Notes under the pieces: generated by a model | What the model was told of the DNA's origin: nothing | The model's input: only the letters and a program-made list of their open reading frames with translations | Database searches by the model: none | Shown: positions 7,461 to 16,212 of the stretch, piece after piece | Numbering within the stretch: the first letter of the stretch is position 1 | Layout: each line of letters opens with the position of its first letter | Made by a program: the position numbers and the translations under genes | Assembly: GCA_022793675.1 (NCBI GenBank) | Contig: JAAWDH010000034.1 | Coordinates: 1 to 58,525 of the forward strand | DNA length: 58,525 bases | Direction: 5' to 3' | Source of the DNA: Oscillospiraceae bacterium | Lineage (GTDB): Bacteria; Bacillota; Clostridia; Oscillospirales; Ruminococcaceae

Positions 7461-7970
7461 ATGAGAAATGAATTCCTTGAAATCGGCAAAATTGTTGCGA
7501 TCCATGCCCTGCGCGGCGAAATGCGGGTGCAGCCTTGGTGCGACAGCCCCGACTTTTTTACTTCCTTCGACCGCTTTTATTTAGCAGGGGAGGCGGTCGG
7601 CGTAGAAGCCGCCCGCCCCCATAAGAACGTCGTCCTGCTGAAGCTTGCCGGTATCGATACCCCCGAAGCCGCCCAGAAGCTGGTGGGCCAGATCCTCTCC
7701 ATCCGCCGCGACCAGGCCCAGCTGCCGGCGGGTACCTATTTTGTCGCCGACCTGATCGGGCTGTCGGTTACCGATGCCGACGACCCTTCGGTGGTTTACG
7801 GCGTCCTCTGCGAGGTCTCCGAGACCGGGGCCAACGATGTCTACCACATCCGTTTCCCCGACGGGCAGGTGAAGCTGATACCGGCGATCCCCCAGGTGGT
7901 CGTTTCTACCGACCTCGACGCCGGCGTGATGGCCATCCGGCCGCTGGAGGGGCTTTTCGATGCGAATTGA
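7461..7970 (+). CDS. rimM: Ribosome maturation factor RimM
   Basis: 169 residues. The N-terminal beta-barrel has IGKIVAIHALRGEMRVQPW, and a PRC-barrel domain follows (TYFVADLIGLSVTD; IPAIPQVVVSTDLDAG). RimM helps mature the 16S head region of the 30S subunit. The ATG at 7461 starts the conserved N-terminus; longer in-frame readings upstream are repeat DNA. It overlaps trmD by 11 nt, the classical rimM-trmD pairing, although rplS does not follow. Confidence 0.95.
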   Translation: MRNEFLEIGKIVAIHALRGEMRVQPWCDSPDFFTSFDRFYLAGEAVGVEAARPHKNVVLLKLAGIDTPEAAQKLVGQILSIRRDQAQLPAGTYFVADLIGLSVTDADDPSVVYGVLCEVSETGANDVYHIRFPDGQVKLIPAIPQVVVSTDLDAGVMAIRPLEGLFDAN

Positions 7971-8640
7971 CATAGCGACCCTTTTCCCCGAAATGTGCGA
8001 AGCCGTCCTCTCCGCCAGCATCATCGGCCGCGCCCGCAAAGCCGGCAAAATCGAAATCTGCTGCCACAACATCCGGGACTATTCCCCCGACCGCCGCCAC
8101 CATCGGGTGGACGACTCCCCTTACGGCGGCGGCAAAGGCATGGTCATGCAGCCGGAACCGATTTACCGCTGCTACCTGGACATCATCCGTCAGAGCCTCT
8201 CGCTGCCGCACGTGATCTACCTTTCCCCGCAGGGGAAGGTGCTGACCCAGAAAAAAGCGCTCGCATTGCGGGAAATCCCCCATCTGCTGCTGTTATGCGG
8301 CCACTACGAGGGGGTTGACGAACGGATTATTGAGAAAATCGCCGACGAGGAGCTGTCCATCGGCGACTATGTGCTGACCGGCGGGGAGCTGGCGGCGCTG
8401 GCAGTGACCGACGCGGTAGCTAGGCTCTGCGACGGCGTCCTCTCGGCCAGCGAATGCTTTGAGGAAGAAAGCCACATGAACGGCCTTTTGGAATACCCCC
8501 AGTATACCCGGCCGGAACGTTGGGAGGGGATGGCGGTGCCGCCGGTGCTGCTTTCTGGTCATCATGCCAATATTTCGGCCTGGCGGCAGCAGCAATCGCT
8601 GGACAGAACCCGCCAAAAAAGGCCGGATTTGTTGGAATAA
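7960..8640 (+). CDS. trmD: tRNA (guanine-N1-)-methyltransferase TrmD
   Basis: 226 residues. SPOUT-type methyltransferase with DDSPYGGGKGMVMQPEPI, LLCGHYEGVDERI and SIGDYVLTGGELAAL, which form the SAM-binding trefoil knot. It makes m1G37 in tRNAs reading CNN/GGN-type codons and prevents +1 frameshifting. The C-terminal domain ends with RQQQSLDRTRQKRPDLL, as is usual. Translation is coupled to rimM through an 11-nt overlap. Confidence 0.96.
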   Translation: MRIDIATLFPEMCEAVLSASIIGRARKAGKIEICCHNIRDYSPDRRHHRVDDSPYGGGKGMVMQPEPIYRCYLDIIRQSLSLPHVIYLSPQGKVLTQKKALALREIPHLLLLCGHYEGVDERIIEKIADEELSIGDYVLTGGELAALAVTDAVARLCDGVLSASECFEEESHMNGLLEYPQYTRPERWEGMAVPPVLLSGHHANISAWRQQQSLDRTRQKRPDLLE

Positions 8641-8977
8641 ATGGCCTTCCTAAAGCTTTTCCCTGTTTAGTTGGATAACTTTGCGGAATAAAACTGTGCA
8701 TTCAGCACAAAACCATACTGGAAAATTCAGTGCAATCTACTGCTTCAACGAATTTTATGCGGAAACCCGGTTTTCGGCAGAATGTACATTGACGCACGCC
8801 TTTAAAATGGTTATAATAGGCATTGTAAGGCACAAAGATGAAAGTAAAGCAGGATGGCCGGGTCTTCCGGGATCCCGGGTCATCTGGCCGCTGGGGCGGC
8901 GCCTGTGCCGGATCATACCTGTAAAGGAGCGCACCCCAGTTGCCCCTACACACTACTACTAATAGGAGAGAACGAGT
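8641..8977 (+). other. Intergenic region with promoter and structured leader before HPr gene
   Basis: No gene seen. The promoter at 8789-8817 implies a leader of about 150 nt. This contains a GC-rich dyad at about 8860-8885 (CCGGGTCTTCCGGGATCCCG) flanked by GATG and CATC that could extend the stem. It matches no riboswitch class I recognise. Confidence 0.45.
8789..8817 (+). promoter_or_regulatory. Promoter of the HPr gene
   Basis: TTGACG (8789-8794), 17-bp spacer, TATAAT (8812-8817). Confidence 0.8.
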
Positions 8978-9241
8978 ATGTACTTAAAAGATGTCACCGT
9001 CAAAAACCAAGTCGGCCTCCATGCCCGTCCCGCCACCTTTTTCATCCAGAAAGCCAACGAGTTTAAATCCTCCGTCTGGGTTGAAAAGGAAGAACGCCGC
9101 GTCAACGCCAAGAGCTTGCTGGGCGTCCTTTCCTTGGGCATCATCGGCGGCGCGGATATCCGCATCATTGCCGACGGCTCTGATGAGCAGGCCGCTGTCG
9201 ACAGCCTTGTCAAGCTGGTCGAATCTGCTTTTGCTGAATAA
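8978..9241 (+). CDS. HPr family phosphocarrier protein
   Basis: 87 residues, full HPr length. The active-site histidine lies in GLHARPATFF (His15 region), and the regulatory serine lies in NAKSLLGVLSLGI (Ser46 region), so both PTS phosphotransfer and HPr-kinase control are possible. No other PTS gene is nearby. RBS GGAGAG lies 7 nt before the ATG. It is a single-gene unit with its own promoter, leader and terminator. Confidence 0.92.
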   Translation: MYLKDVTVKNQVGLHARPATFFIQKANEFKSSVWVEKEERRVNAKSLLGVLSLGIIGGADIRIIADGSDEQAAVDSLVKLVESAFAE

Positions 9242-9324
9242 AGGCGCGCCAGGATACCTGCCTGCCGAAGCGGTACGCCGCTTTGCGGGGCAGCTGGGAC
9301 CTTGGCAACTAAAAAAGCCGCCGG

Positions 9325-9382
9325 GCATCTTTTCTATCCCCATTAGGCCTTAGAAGGGGATGGAAAAGGTGCTTTTATTTTT
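9325..9382 (+). terminator. Terminator after HPr gene
   Basis: Arms GCATCTTTTCTATCCCC and GGGGATGGAAAAGGTGC pair with two wobbles and are followed by TTTTATTTTT. Confidence 0.88.
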
Positions 9383-9403
9383 GAAACAAAGGGGTATCAT
9401 GAG

Positions 9404-9922
9404 ATGGTAAACGAAAGCGGTAAGCTGCAAAAAATCGGCGAGATGCGCCGGAAAAGGCAGGCCCTCCCCCAGGCGCGCTGCGAGGAAATCCTCCGCTGCG
9501 GCAGCGCCGGCGTGCTGGCGGTATTGGGGTATGAGGGTTATCCGTACGCGGTGCCGCTAAGCTATGTCTGGCACAATGGGACGGTTTATTTCCATTCGGC
9601 GCTGCAGGGGCACAAGCTGGAAGCCGTCCGCCGCTGCAGCAAAGCCTCCTTCTGCGTCATCGGCGCCGACGAGGTGAAGCCGCAGTCCTTCACGACCTAT
9701 TACCGCAGCGTCATCGTCTTCGGGCAGGTGCGCATCCTGGAAAGCGGGCCGGAAGAGCAGGCGGCAATCCAAGCGCTGGCGGCAAAATATGCCCCAAACA
9801 GCACCGAATCGGAACGCCGGCAGGAAATCCAAGCTGAACGCGGGCGGTTCTGCATCCTGGCGCTGACGCCGGAATTGGTCACCGGCAAAGAGGCCATCGA
9901 GTTTGTCCGCGGTGAAGCATGA
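9404..9922 (+). CDS. Pyridoxamine 5'-phosphate oxidase-like flavin-binding protein
   Basis: 172 residues. It has the split-barrel fold of the PNPOx/NimA group: MRRKRQALP at the start, GVLAVLGYEGYPYAVPLSYVW, FHSALQGHKLEAVRR and YYRSVIVFGQVRIL. Members bind FMN and reduce small molecules; nitroimidazole reductases are close relatives. Substrate unknown. Its TGA overlaps the ATG of the MATE gene (ATGA), so the two are co-expressed. Confidence 0.88.
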   Translation: MVNESGKLQKIGEMRRKRQALPQARCEEILRCGSAGVLAVLGYEGYPYAVPLSYVWHNGTVYFHSALQGHKLEAVRRCSKASFCVIGADEVKPQSFTTYYRSVIVFGQVRILESGPEEQAAIQALAAKYAPNSTESERRQEIQAERGRFCILALTPELVTGKEAIEFVRGEA

Positions 9923-11220
9923 TGAGGGACGGCCGCTGCCTGCGCAGCTTTGCAAAGTATGCTTCCCTAAACGTGCTGGGGATGCTGGGGCTTTCCTGCT
10001 ATATCCTTGCCGACACCTTTTTCATCTCGCAGGGGATGGGCACGGCAGGGCTGGCGGCGCTCAACCTGGCGATCCCTATTTACAGCCTGATCCACGGCAG
10101 CGGGCTGATGGCCGGCATCGGCGGCAGCATCCGCTTTTCGCTCGCCCCGGGCAGGGCGGAAAAGGACCGCGCATTCACCTGTGCCGCCCTGGCTGCCGGG
10201 CTGCTGGCAGCGGCGTTTTTTACGCTGGGGCTGACGGCTGCCGCGCCGTTGGCTAAGCTGGTGGGGGCGGACGAGGCGGTGTTTGCGATGACCGAAACCT
10301 ACCTGCGGGTCATTTTGCTGTTTGCGCCCCTTTTCCTGCTCAACAACCTGCTGCTGGCTTTTGTCCGCAACGACGGCGCGCCCCAGCGGGCGATGGCGGC
10401 GATGCTGGGCGGGAGCTTTGCCAACATCCTCCTTGACTGGCTGTTTATTTTCCCGATGGGAATGGGGATTTTCGGCGCAGTGCTGGCCACTGGCTTCGCC
10501 CCGGCTGTGAGCATGGCTATCCTCGCCCCTTTTTTCATCCGGCGGCAGAACCACTTCACCTTCTGCCGCTGCAAACTGTCGGGAAAGCTTTTGGGGCAGG
10601 TTTTGGCGGCGGGGCTGCCTTCGCTGATTGCCGAGCTGTCGTCGGGCATTGTCATGGCTGTTTTCAACAGCGTCATCCTTGGCATTGCAGGGAACCTTGG
10701 CGTAGCGTCCTACGGGATCGCAGCCAATATCGCGCTGGTGACGGTGTCGCTGTACGGCGGCATCGCCCAGGGCGCGCAGCCGCTGCTCAGCCGCTTCTGC
10801 GGCGAGGGCGACAAAGGGGCTGCCCGCGCTATCCTGCACGGCAGCCTCCTGACGGCCCTACTGCTGGCGGCGGCGCTCTATGCCGGCATCTTTTTCCTTG
10901 CCGAGCCTTTGGCTGCGGTGTTCAACAGCGGAAAAGACCCCGCGCTTCAGCAATTGGCGGTACGGGGCTTAAAACTGTATTTCCTAAGCAGCTGTTTTGC
11001 CGCTTTCAATATAAACGCTGCCGCCGGCCTGGCGGCAGCAGGGAAAACGTTCCCCGCCCACCTGATTTCATTGCTGCGGGGGTTTGTGCTGATCCTGCCG
11101 GCCGCCGCAATCCTGCCGCTGTTTTGGGGAATGGACGGGGTGTGGCTGGCGCTGCCTGCAGCGGAAGGGTTGTCCTTTTTGGTCAGCTTATGGAGTACGA
11201 AAAAGTACGACGCTTTCTGA
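9919..11220 (+). CDS. MATE-family multidrug/drug-sodium antiporter
   Basis: 433 residues with twelve predicted hydrophobic segments in two related halves (first half about 10-215, second about 225-425). PIYSLIHGSGLMAGIGGSIRFS matches the MATE N-lobe. It probably exports drugs or other small cationic compounds across the membrane. It is translationally coupled to the flavin-binding protein. The last residues KKYDAF and the stop codon are encoded by the first block of repeat R2, so the repeat has rewritten the C-terminus. Confidence 0.9.
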   Translation: MMRDGRCLRSFAKYASLNVLGMLGLSCYILADTFFISQGMGTAGLAALNLAIPIYSLIHGSGLMAGIGGSIRFSLAPGRAEKDRAFTCAALAAGLLAAAFFTLGLTAAAPLAKLVGADEAVFAMTETYLRVILLFAPLFLLNNLLLAFVRNDGAPQRAMAAMLGGSFANILLDWLFIFPMGMGIFGAVLATGFAPAVSMAILAPFFIRRQNHFTFCRCKLSGKLLGQVLAAGLPSLIAELSSGIVMAVFNSVILGIAGNLGVASYGIAANIALVTVSLYGGIAQGAQPLLSRFCGEGDKGAARAILHGSLLTALLLAAALYAGIFFLAEPLAAVFNSGKDPALQQLAVRGLKLYFLSSCFAAFNINAAAGLAAAGKTFPAHLISLLRGFVLILPAAAILPLFWGMDGVWLALPAAEGLSFLVSLWSTKKYDAF

Positions 11221-11292
11221 AGAAAGCTTAGCAAAGACTTTTATTCGCCAGGGCAGCTGTGTGCGCCACCATAGCCGTCTACTGCGTCGATA
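11193..11292 (+). repeat. Modular intergenic repeat, copy R2a (short form)
   Basis: GAGTACG head, GACGCTTTCTGAAGAAAGC, AAGACTTTTATTCGCCAGGG, CAGCTGTGTGCG and TCTACTGCGTCGATA. The head overlaps the last codons and stop of the MATE gene. Confidence 0.88.
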
Positions 11293-11298
11293 AAAGGA

Positions 11299-11513
11299 AT
11301 ACGGGAGTACGGTCGCTTTTGAAAAAGCTCCGCAAAACTTTTAATCGCCAGGGCAGCTGTGTGCACAGCCATAGCCGCCTACTACGTCGATAGGAGTAAC
11401 TAGAAATGCCTGCCCGTAACCGCGAGAGAACCGGCCATGTTTATCTGCAACAGAAATCCGGCTTGCTGGATTTCCGGCGCGAACAGTCCTGCGGCGACAC
11501 GCCGCTGGCTGCT
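11299..11513 (+). repeat. Modular intergenic repeat, copy R2b
   Basis: A second element in tandem: TACGGGAGTACGGTCGC, CGCAAAACTTTTAATCGCC, CGCCTACTACGTCGATA, then the longer block CCTGCCCGTAACCGCGAG and AAATCCGGCTTGCTGGATTT. It stops at the 3' end of cobO. Confidence 0.88.
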
Positions 11514-11515
11514 GG

Positions 11516-12019
11516 TCAATATTCGACCCCTGGCCTGGCTGTGATGCCCTGGTCAAAAGGGTGGCGGATTTTTTTCATCTCTGTCACATAGTCGGCTGCC
11601 GCAAGCAGCTTTTCGCTGGGGCCGCGGCCGGTCAGTACGATTTCCATCCCCGGATGGCTGCCTATAAAGGCCAGCAGCTCCGCTTCGTCGGCAGCGCCGT
11701 AACGGAGCGCCAGCGCCGCCTCATCCAGCACAAGCATCTGATACCCTGCAGCTTCCTGCAGCACCTCGTCAAAAAAATGCCGGTAAACGGCAATCGCTTT
11801 GGCGCGTTCCGCTTCCGTCAGCCTGCCCATCCAGCCAAAAGACTGCCTGACAGCCATTACCTGGACGCCGCACTGCCGCAGCAGGCCGATTTCCGACGAG
11901 CTGCCGTCCTTGAAAAACTGGGCAAACAGCACCTTCATGCCGCTGCCCGCCCCCCGCAGCGCCAGCCCGCAGGCCGCCGTCGTCTTCCCTTTCCCGTCGC
12001 CGCAGTAAATATGGACCAT
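11516..12019 (-). CDS. cobO: Corrinoid adenosyltransferase (BtuR/CobO type)
   Basis: 167 residues. The P-loop GDGKGKTTAACG comes at the very N-terminus, followed by LFAQFFKDG, SFGWMGRL and MLVLDEAALALRYG, the usual CobO/CobA order. It transfers the adenosyl group of ATP to the cobalt of cobinamides or cobyrinate. It is the last gene of the cobalamin operon. The N-terminus is shorter than in proteobacterial enzymes, as expected for the Firmicutes type. Confidence 0.93.
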   Translation of the reverse strand: MVHIYCGDGKGKTTAACGLALRGAGSGMKVLFAQFFKDGSSSEIGLLRQCGVQVMAVRQSFGWMGRLTEAERAKAIAVYRHFFDEVLQEAAGYQMLVLDEAALALRYGAADEAELLAFIGSHPGMEIVLTGRGPSEKLLAAADYVTEMKKIRHPFDQGITARPGVEY

Positions 12020-12032
12020 TGCCAGCCCCTCC

Positions 12033-12365
12033 CTACATCCCGATTATCGTGAAAACATCATGTTCTGCAAAACAATCCGCCGCCCAAGGCGCAAGCTCGG
12101 CGAGGATTTCCTGCTGCGCCGGTTCCGCCGGCAGCGCGAGGGCGGCCGCCCACTGCTCTTTTGTTACCTCCGTCAGGCCATAATAGTCAAACCCCGGGAT
12201 TGCCCGTCCAAAAAGGCCCGACATATCAAACTGCTCCCAGACGCCTTCATGAAGGTTTAAGGAATCCGCCAGCCAGCATTTGTCGTGATAACGCCCGCGC
12301 TGGAACTCAAAATAGCAGCTGCTGCGGCTGGCCTTGCGTTCAGCCTCTGTAACAAAATATTTCAT
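12033..12365 (-). CDS. Unknown protein inside the cobalamin operon
   Basis: 110 residues, not recognised. It is soluble and acidic, rich in aromatic residues ([29 protein letters not shown]). Its ATG overlaps the TGA of cbiP, and cobO follows after 13 nt, so it is co-translated with cobalamin assembly enzymes. A role in corrinoid chemistry or in control of the operon is only inference from position. No signal peptide or membrane segment is seen. Confidence 0.7.
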   Translation of the reverse strand: MKYFVTEAERKASRSSCYFEFQRGRYHDKCWLADSLNLHEGVWEQFDMSGLFGRAIPGFDYYGLTEVTKEQWAAALALPAEPAQQEILAELAPWAADCFAEHDVFTIIGM

Positions 12366-13819
12366 ATCCCTTCCTCCAGGATCTGGTAAACCTTTTCCAT
12401 GTCCAGCGCCGCCCGCACCGCCGCCGCCAGCTTATCGTACTGGGCGGCCTTATAGGCTGCGGCGTCAAAAGCCGCGCCAGGCGAAAAAACCTTGCCCTTT
12501 GCCGCCGCCAGTCCGGCAAGCAGTGCCGGCGCGACGCCGTCGGCGTCAAACAAACCATGGACATAGCTGCCAAGGACGCCGCCCCGCTGCACAACGGCCG
12601 CTTCGCCGCCGCTTTGGCCCATATGGATTTCGTAGCCCTGGTAGGCAAGCCCGGAAAGGCCGGCAAACACGCCTGAAAGGCTGGGGAAAAAGCCCGCCGT
12701 CTGCTTTTGCGTTTTCTCTGCCGCAAAAACCGTCCCGTGCGGCAAAAGCCCCATCCCGTCGATTTCGCCGCCGCCCTCTGCGCCGTCGGGGTCGGCAATT
12801 TTTTTGCCCAGCATCTGGTAGCCGCCGCAGATACCGACAACTGGCGTCCCGCTGGCCGCGGCCTTGCTGACCATGGCCTCAAGGCCGCTCTGGCGCAGCC
12901 AGCGCAGGTCGGCGATGGTGCTTTTCGTCCCCGGCAGGACCACCAGGTCGGGGTCGCCAAAATTGCGCGCCTTATCCACATAGCGCACCGACACCGTGTC
13001 GTAGCGCTCGAAAGGGGCAAAGTCGGTAAAATTGGAAATACGCGGCAGGCGGATGACTGCAATATCCAGCTCCCGCCGCCCGCCGTCCTGCAGCCGCCCG
13101 CTTAGACTATCCTCGTCGTCGATGTCAGCCTGTACATAAGGCACAACCCCTAGGCAAGGCACTTTAACCAGCTCCTCCAGCATCGACAGCCCGCTTTGCA
13201 GAATAGAAACATCGCCGCGGAACTTGTTGATGATCGTCCCTTTGAGCATCCGGCGCTCGTCCGCCGTAAGCAGCGCCGCCGTGCCGTAAAGCTGGGCAAA
13301 AACGCCGCCGCGGTCGATATCCCCAACCAACAGCACCGGGGCCTTCGCAAGCTTTGCCATCCCCATATTGACAATATCCGTACTTTTAAGGTTGATTTCG
13401 GCGGGGCTGCCCGCCCCTTCAAGCACGATGACGTCAAACTCCTGTTCCAGCGAGCGGTAAGCTGCCATAATTTCCGGAATCAGCGCCGTTTTCGTCCGGA
13501 AGTATTCCGACGCCCGCATATTGCCGCGGGGCCTGCCGTTTACAATCACCTGGGAGCCGACGTCGCTTGTAGGCTTTAAAAGGATCGGGTTCATCCGCAC
13601 CGACGGCTCGATACCGGCGGCTTCCGCCTGCACCACCTGGGCGCGGCCCATCTCCAGCCCCTCCGCCGTAATAAAGGAGTTAAGCGCCATATTCTGGGAT
13701 TTGAAAGGGGCTGCCCGATAGCCGTCCTGCGCAAAAATCCGGCAGAGCGCCGCGCAAACAAGGCTCTTGCCGGCATTCGACATCGTCCCCTGTATCATAA
13801 TAGGCTTCGCTTTTTTCAT
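12362..13819 (-). CDS. cbiP: Cobyric acid synthase CbiP/CobQ
   Basis: 485 residues from ATG 13819 (RBS AAGGAG, 11 nt; a GTG one codon earlier is also possible). The N-terminal dethiobiotin-synthase-like domain starts [12 protein letters not shown], with [12 protein letters not shown] and [12 protein letters not shown]. The C-terminal class I amidotransferase domain has [10 protein letters not shown] with the nucleophile Cys and YEIHMG. It amidates four side chains of adenosylcobyrinate diamide using glutamine. A longer in-frame reading upstream would be translated repeat R3 and is not believed. Confidence 0.93.
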   Translation of the reverse strand: MKKAKPIMIQGTMSNAGKSLVCAALCRIFAQDGYRAAPFKSQNMALNSFITAEGLEMGRAQVVQAEAAGIEPSVRMNPILLKPTSDVGSQVIVNGRPRGNMRASEYFRTKTALIPEIMAAYRSLEQEFDVIVLEGAGSPAEINLKSTDIVNMGMAKLAKAPVLLVGDIDRGGVFAQLYGTAALLTADERRMLKGTIINKFRGDVSILQSGLSMLEELVKVPCLGVVPYVQADIDDEDSLSGRLQDGGRRELDIAVIRLPRISNFTDFAPFERYDTVSVRYVDKARNFGDPDLVVLPGTKSTIADLRWLRQSGLEAMVSKAAASGTPVVGICGGYQMLGKKIADPDGAEGGGEIDGMGLLPHGTVFAAEKTQKQTAGFFPSLSGVFAGLSGLAYQGYEIHMGQSGGEAAVVQRGGVLGSYVHGLFDADGVAPALLAGLAAAKGKVFSPGAAFDAAAYKAAQYDKLAAAVRAALDMEKVYQILEEGI

Positions 13820-13842
13820 CACAAAAACAACTCCTTCATATA

Positions 13843-14155
13843 CGGTTGCCAGGATACGGTCGCTTTTGAAAAAGCTCCGCAAAACTTTTAGTCCGCGCCG
13901 GAAATCCAGCAAGCCGGATTTCTGCTGCGGAAAGGCATGGCTGGTTCTCTCGCGGTTACGGGCAGGTACTTCCAATTGCTCCTATCGGCAACAGCTACCG
14001 ACGCAGTAGGCGGCGATGGCTGTTTGCCCAGTGACCCTGGCGATTAAAAGTTTTTGCAGCTTAGCTCTGCTAAGCTTAGCTTTCTTTCAAAAAGCGTCGT
14101 ACTCCCGTACTCCTCGTACCCCTCGTACTCCCGTCCCCCCGTACTCCCTCGTAAC
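13843..14155 (-). repeat. Modular intergenic repeat, copy R3 (full form, heads at both ends)
   Basis: Left head ATACGGTCGCTTTTGAAAAA and GCAAAACTTTTAG; middle block GCCGGAAATCCAGCAAGCC and CGCGGTTACGGGCAGG; CGACGCAGTAGGCGG; right head GCGATTAAAAGTTTTTGCAG, AAAAAGCGTCG and CTCCCGTACTCC. It splits the cobalamin operon between cobD and cbiP and encodes the last residues of CobD. Confidence 0.9.
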
Positions 14156-15196
14156 CTCACGCGCCGCCGACAGCAGCAGGCTGTTTTCCTCCGGCAGGCG
14201 GACCGCCACCCGCAGGTAGCCTGGCCCGAGGCCCCGGTAGTTTGAGCAGTCGCGGGTCAAGAACCCCCGCGCGAACAGCTGCTCCCAGAGCGGGAGCTTG
14301 CTGTAAAGCAGCAAAAAATTGGCGCGGCTGTCAAAAACCGTGACGCCCATTTCCTGGAAAGCTGTTGCCATGCGCCGCCGCTCCGGGCCGAGCAGCGCGC
14401 GGGCTTTTGCGGGCCAGTCCCGCTCCTGCAGCGCAGCAAGCCCAGCCTGCTGCGCCAGCGTCGAGACGTTCCAGCAAGGGGCTTTTTCCGACATCTTTTC
14501 CAGGAACGCGCTGTCCCCGCAAACCCCGTATCCCAGCCGCACCCCAGCCATGCCGTAGCTCTTGGTAAACGCTTTGAGCAGAAAAACAGCAGGGAATTCC
14601 CGGCAAAGGGCGGGGAGGTCGTAAGCGTCGGGCTGATCGGAAAGGTCGGTGAAGCAAAGGTCAGCAAACAGCCGCACGCCCGCTTCGCAGCAGCGCTTTG
14701 CCAGCTTTTCCAGCGTCTCCCTTTCCAGCATCAAACCAGTCGGGTTGTTGGGCGAGCAGACAAACAGCGCGCCGTAGCCGTCAAGCGGGGCGGCCAGCAG
14801 CCGCTCGTCCGCGCGGAAACCCTCTGAAGCCGAAAGGGCGAGATAACCGGCCTTGATCCCCGCCGCGCCCAGCGCCGTCTCATACTCCGAAAAGGTCGGG
14901 GCCAATATAAGCGCCGGCCGCTTATCAGGCAGCGCATAGGAAAACTGGTAAATCAGCTCCGCCGCGCCGTTGCCGCAGAGGACCTGCTCTGGGCCGACCC
15001 CTTCCGCCGCGGCAATCGCCGCCCGCAGCGCCCCGCAGTAAGGGTCGGGATAGCGCGCGCATTCCGCTGCCGCCGCGGCAACCGCCGCCTGGACGCCCGC
15101 CGGCATCCCAAAAGGGTTGACGTTGGCCGAAAAATCGCAGGCCGCCGGCTGCGTGTAAATATCCCCGCCATGGGGGCTTTTTTTGCCGATCAGCAT
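14087..15196 (-). CDS. cobD: Threonine-phosphate decarboxylase CobD-like aminotransferase
   Basis: 369 residues. It begins HGGDIYTQPAACDFSANVNP, typical of CobD rather than HisC, with CSPNNPTGL and the PLP-lysine motif AFTKSYGMAGVRLGYG. CobD makes (R)-1-amino-2-propanol O-2-phosphate, the linker joined to cobyric acid by CbiB, whose gene it overlaps by 7 nt. The C-terminal tail (GVRGVRGVREYDAF) is low-complexity and encoded by the GTACG-rich head of repeat R3, so the original C-terminus has been replaced or extended. Confidence 0.88.
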   Translation of the reverse strand: MLIGKKSPHGGDIYTQPAACDFSANVNPFGMPAGVQAAVAAAAAECARYPDPYCGALRAAIAAAEGVGPEQVLCGNGAAELIYQFSYALPDKRPALILAPTFSEYETALGAAGIKAGYLALSASEGFRADERLLAAPLDGYGALFVCSPNNPTGLMLERETLEKLAKRCCEAGVRLFADLCFTDLSDQPDAYDLPALCREFPAVFLLKAFTKSYGMAGVRLGYGVCGDSAFLEKMSEKAPCWNVSTLAQQAGLAALQERDWPAKARALLGPERRRMATAFQEMGVTVFDSRANFLLLYSKLPLWEQLFARGFLTRDCSNYRGLGPGYLRVAVRLPEENSLLLSAAREVTREYGGTGVRGVRGVREYDAF

Positions 15197-16164
15197 AAAA
15201 GAAGCACCGCCCCTCTTACCACCAAAATTATCAGCAGCATCGCTGCCGCCGCCGCGTACATGAGCCGCCCTGCCCTGGCGATGTCGGCGGCCTCTACCGG
15301 CCGCAGCGGGTCGCCGATCCTATCCTTTTTATGCAGCACGCCGCCATACCAGGCATCCCCCGCCAGCTCCACCCCAAGCGCCCCCGCGCAGGCCGCCTCG
15401 GTCTGGGCAGAGTTGGGGCTTTGGTGCTTAAAACGGTCGCGGCGGAAAACCTTCCAGGCATTTTTGCCATCCAGGCCGCAAAGCGGCGCCATGAGCACCA
15501 TCAGCAAAGCGGAAAGCCTCGCCGGCAGGAAATTCACAGCGTCATCCGCCTTCGCCGCCGCCCGCCCGAACCAAAGATATTTTTCATTCTTATAGCCAAC
15601 CATCGAGTCCATCGTGTTGACAGCCTTATAGAAAAAGCCGCCTGCCGCCCCCAAAAGCAGCATCCAGCACATCGGCGCAATCACCCCGTCAGAGGCATTC
15701 TCCGCCACTGTTTCGACCGCCGCCTTGCAGATCCCTTCCGCCGAAAGCGGCTTGGTATCCCGCCCGACAATCATCGATACAGCATGGCGGGCTTTTTCGA
15801 TGTCGTCTTTCTCCAGCGCCCGCTGCACCAGGGCGCTTTCCCGCACAAGCTGCCTGGCCGCCAGGATCTGCCAGCACATCAGGCTATCCAGCGCAAAATA
15901 AAGCCAAGGGCTTACAGCCCAGGCCGCCGCCAACAGCGCGCCAGGCAAAATTGCCGACAGCAGAGCCGTAACAACCATCAGCAAAAGCCCCCGCCAAAAA
16001 TCGCTCCGCGGGCTTTTGCCCCTGCGCAGCCGCCGTTCCAGCGCGGCAATCAGCGCCCCCATCCACCGCACCGGGTGCGGCAGGCAGTGAGGGTCGCCGA
16101 CAATAAAATCAATCGCAAACCCAAGGCAGACAGCCCCGGTCTGCAGCAGAACCCACTCTCTCAT
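15190..16164 (-). CDS. cbiB: Adenosylcobinamide-phosphate synthase CbiB
   Basis: 324 residues from ATG 16164 (RBS GAGGG). Membrane protein with DFIVGDPHCLPHPVRWMG at the N-terminus, ENASDGVIAPMCW and NTMDSMVGYKNEKYLWFGRA, all CbiB signatures. It joins aminopropanol phosphate to adenosylcobyric acid. A TTG seven codons upstream is a possible alternative start. It comes 49 nt after the AraC-type regulator on the same strand. Confidence 0.93.
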   Translation of the reverse strand: MREWVLLQTGAVCLGFAIDFIVGDPHCLPHPVRWMGALIAALERRLRRGKSPRSDFWRGLLLMVVTALLSAILPGALLAAAWAVSPWLYFALDSLMCWQILAARQLVRESALVQRALEKDDIEKARHAVSMIVGRDTKPLSAEGICKAAVETVAENASDGVIAPMCWMLLLGAAGGFFYKAVNTMDSMVGYKNEKYLWFGRAAAKADDAVNFLPARLSALLMVLMAPLCGLDGKNAWKVFRRDRFKHQSPNSAQTEAACAGALGVELAGDAWYGGVLHKKDRIGDPLRPVEAADIARAGRLMYAAAAAMLLIILVVRGAVLLLC

Positions 16165-16212
16165 AATACCCTCTTTTACATCCAATTCCTTTGCCGCTGC
16201 TTTTGGACTGAA

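Noticed and set aside
12362-13819. CbiP with a lost glutaminase site like CarA
   Set aside because: Checked: [10 protein letters not shown] keeps the nucleophile Cys, so the loss in CarA is specific.
13820-13975. N-terminal extension of CbiP (52 codons)
   Set aside because: It translates repeat R3; the enzyme family begins at the [12 protein letters not shown] region and a good RBS lies before 13819.
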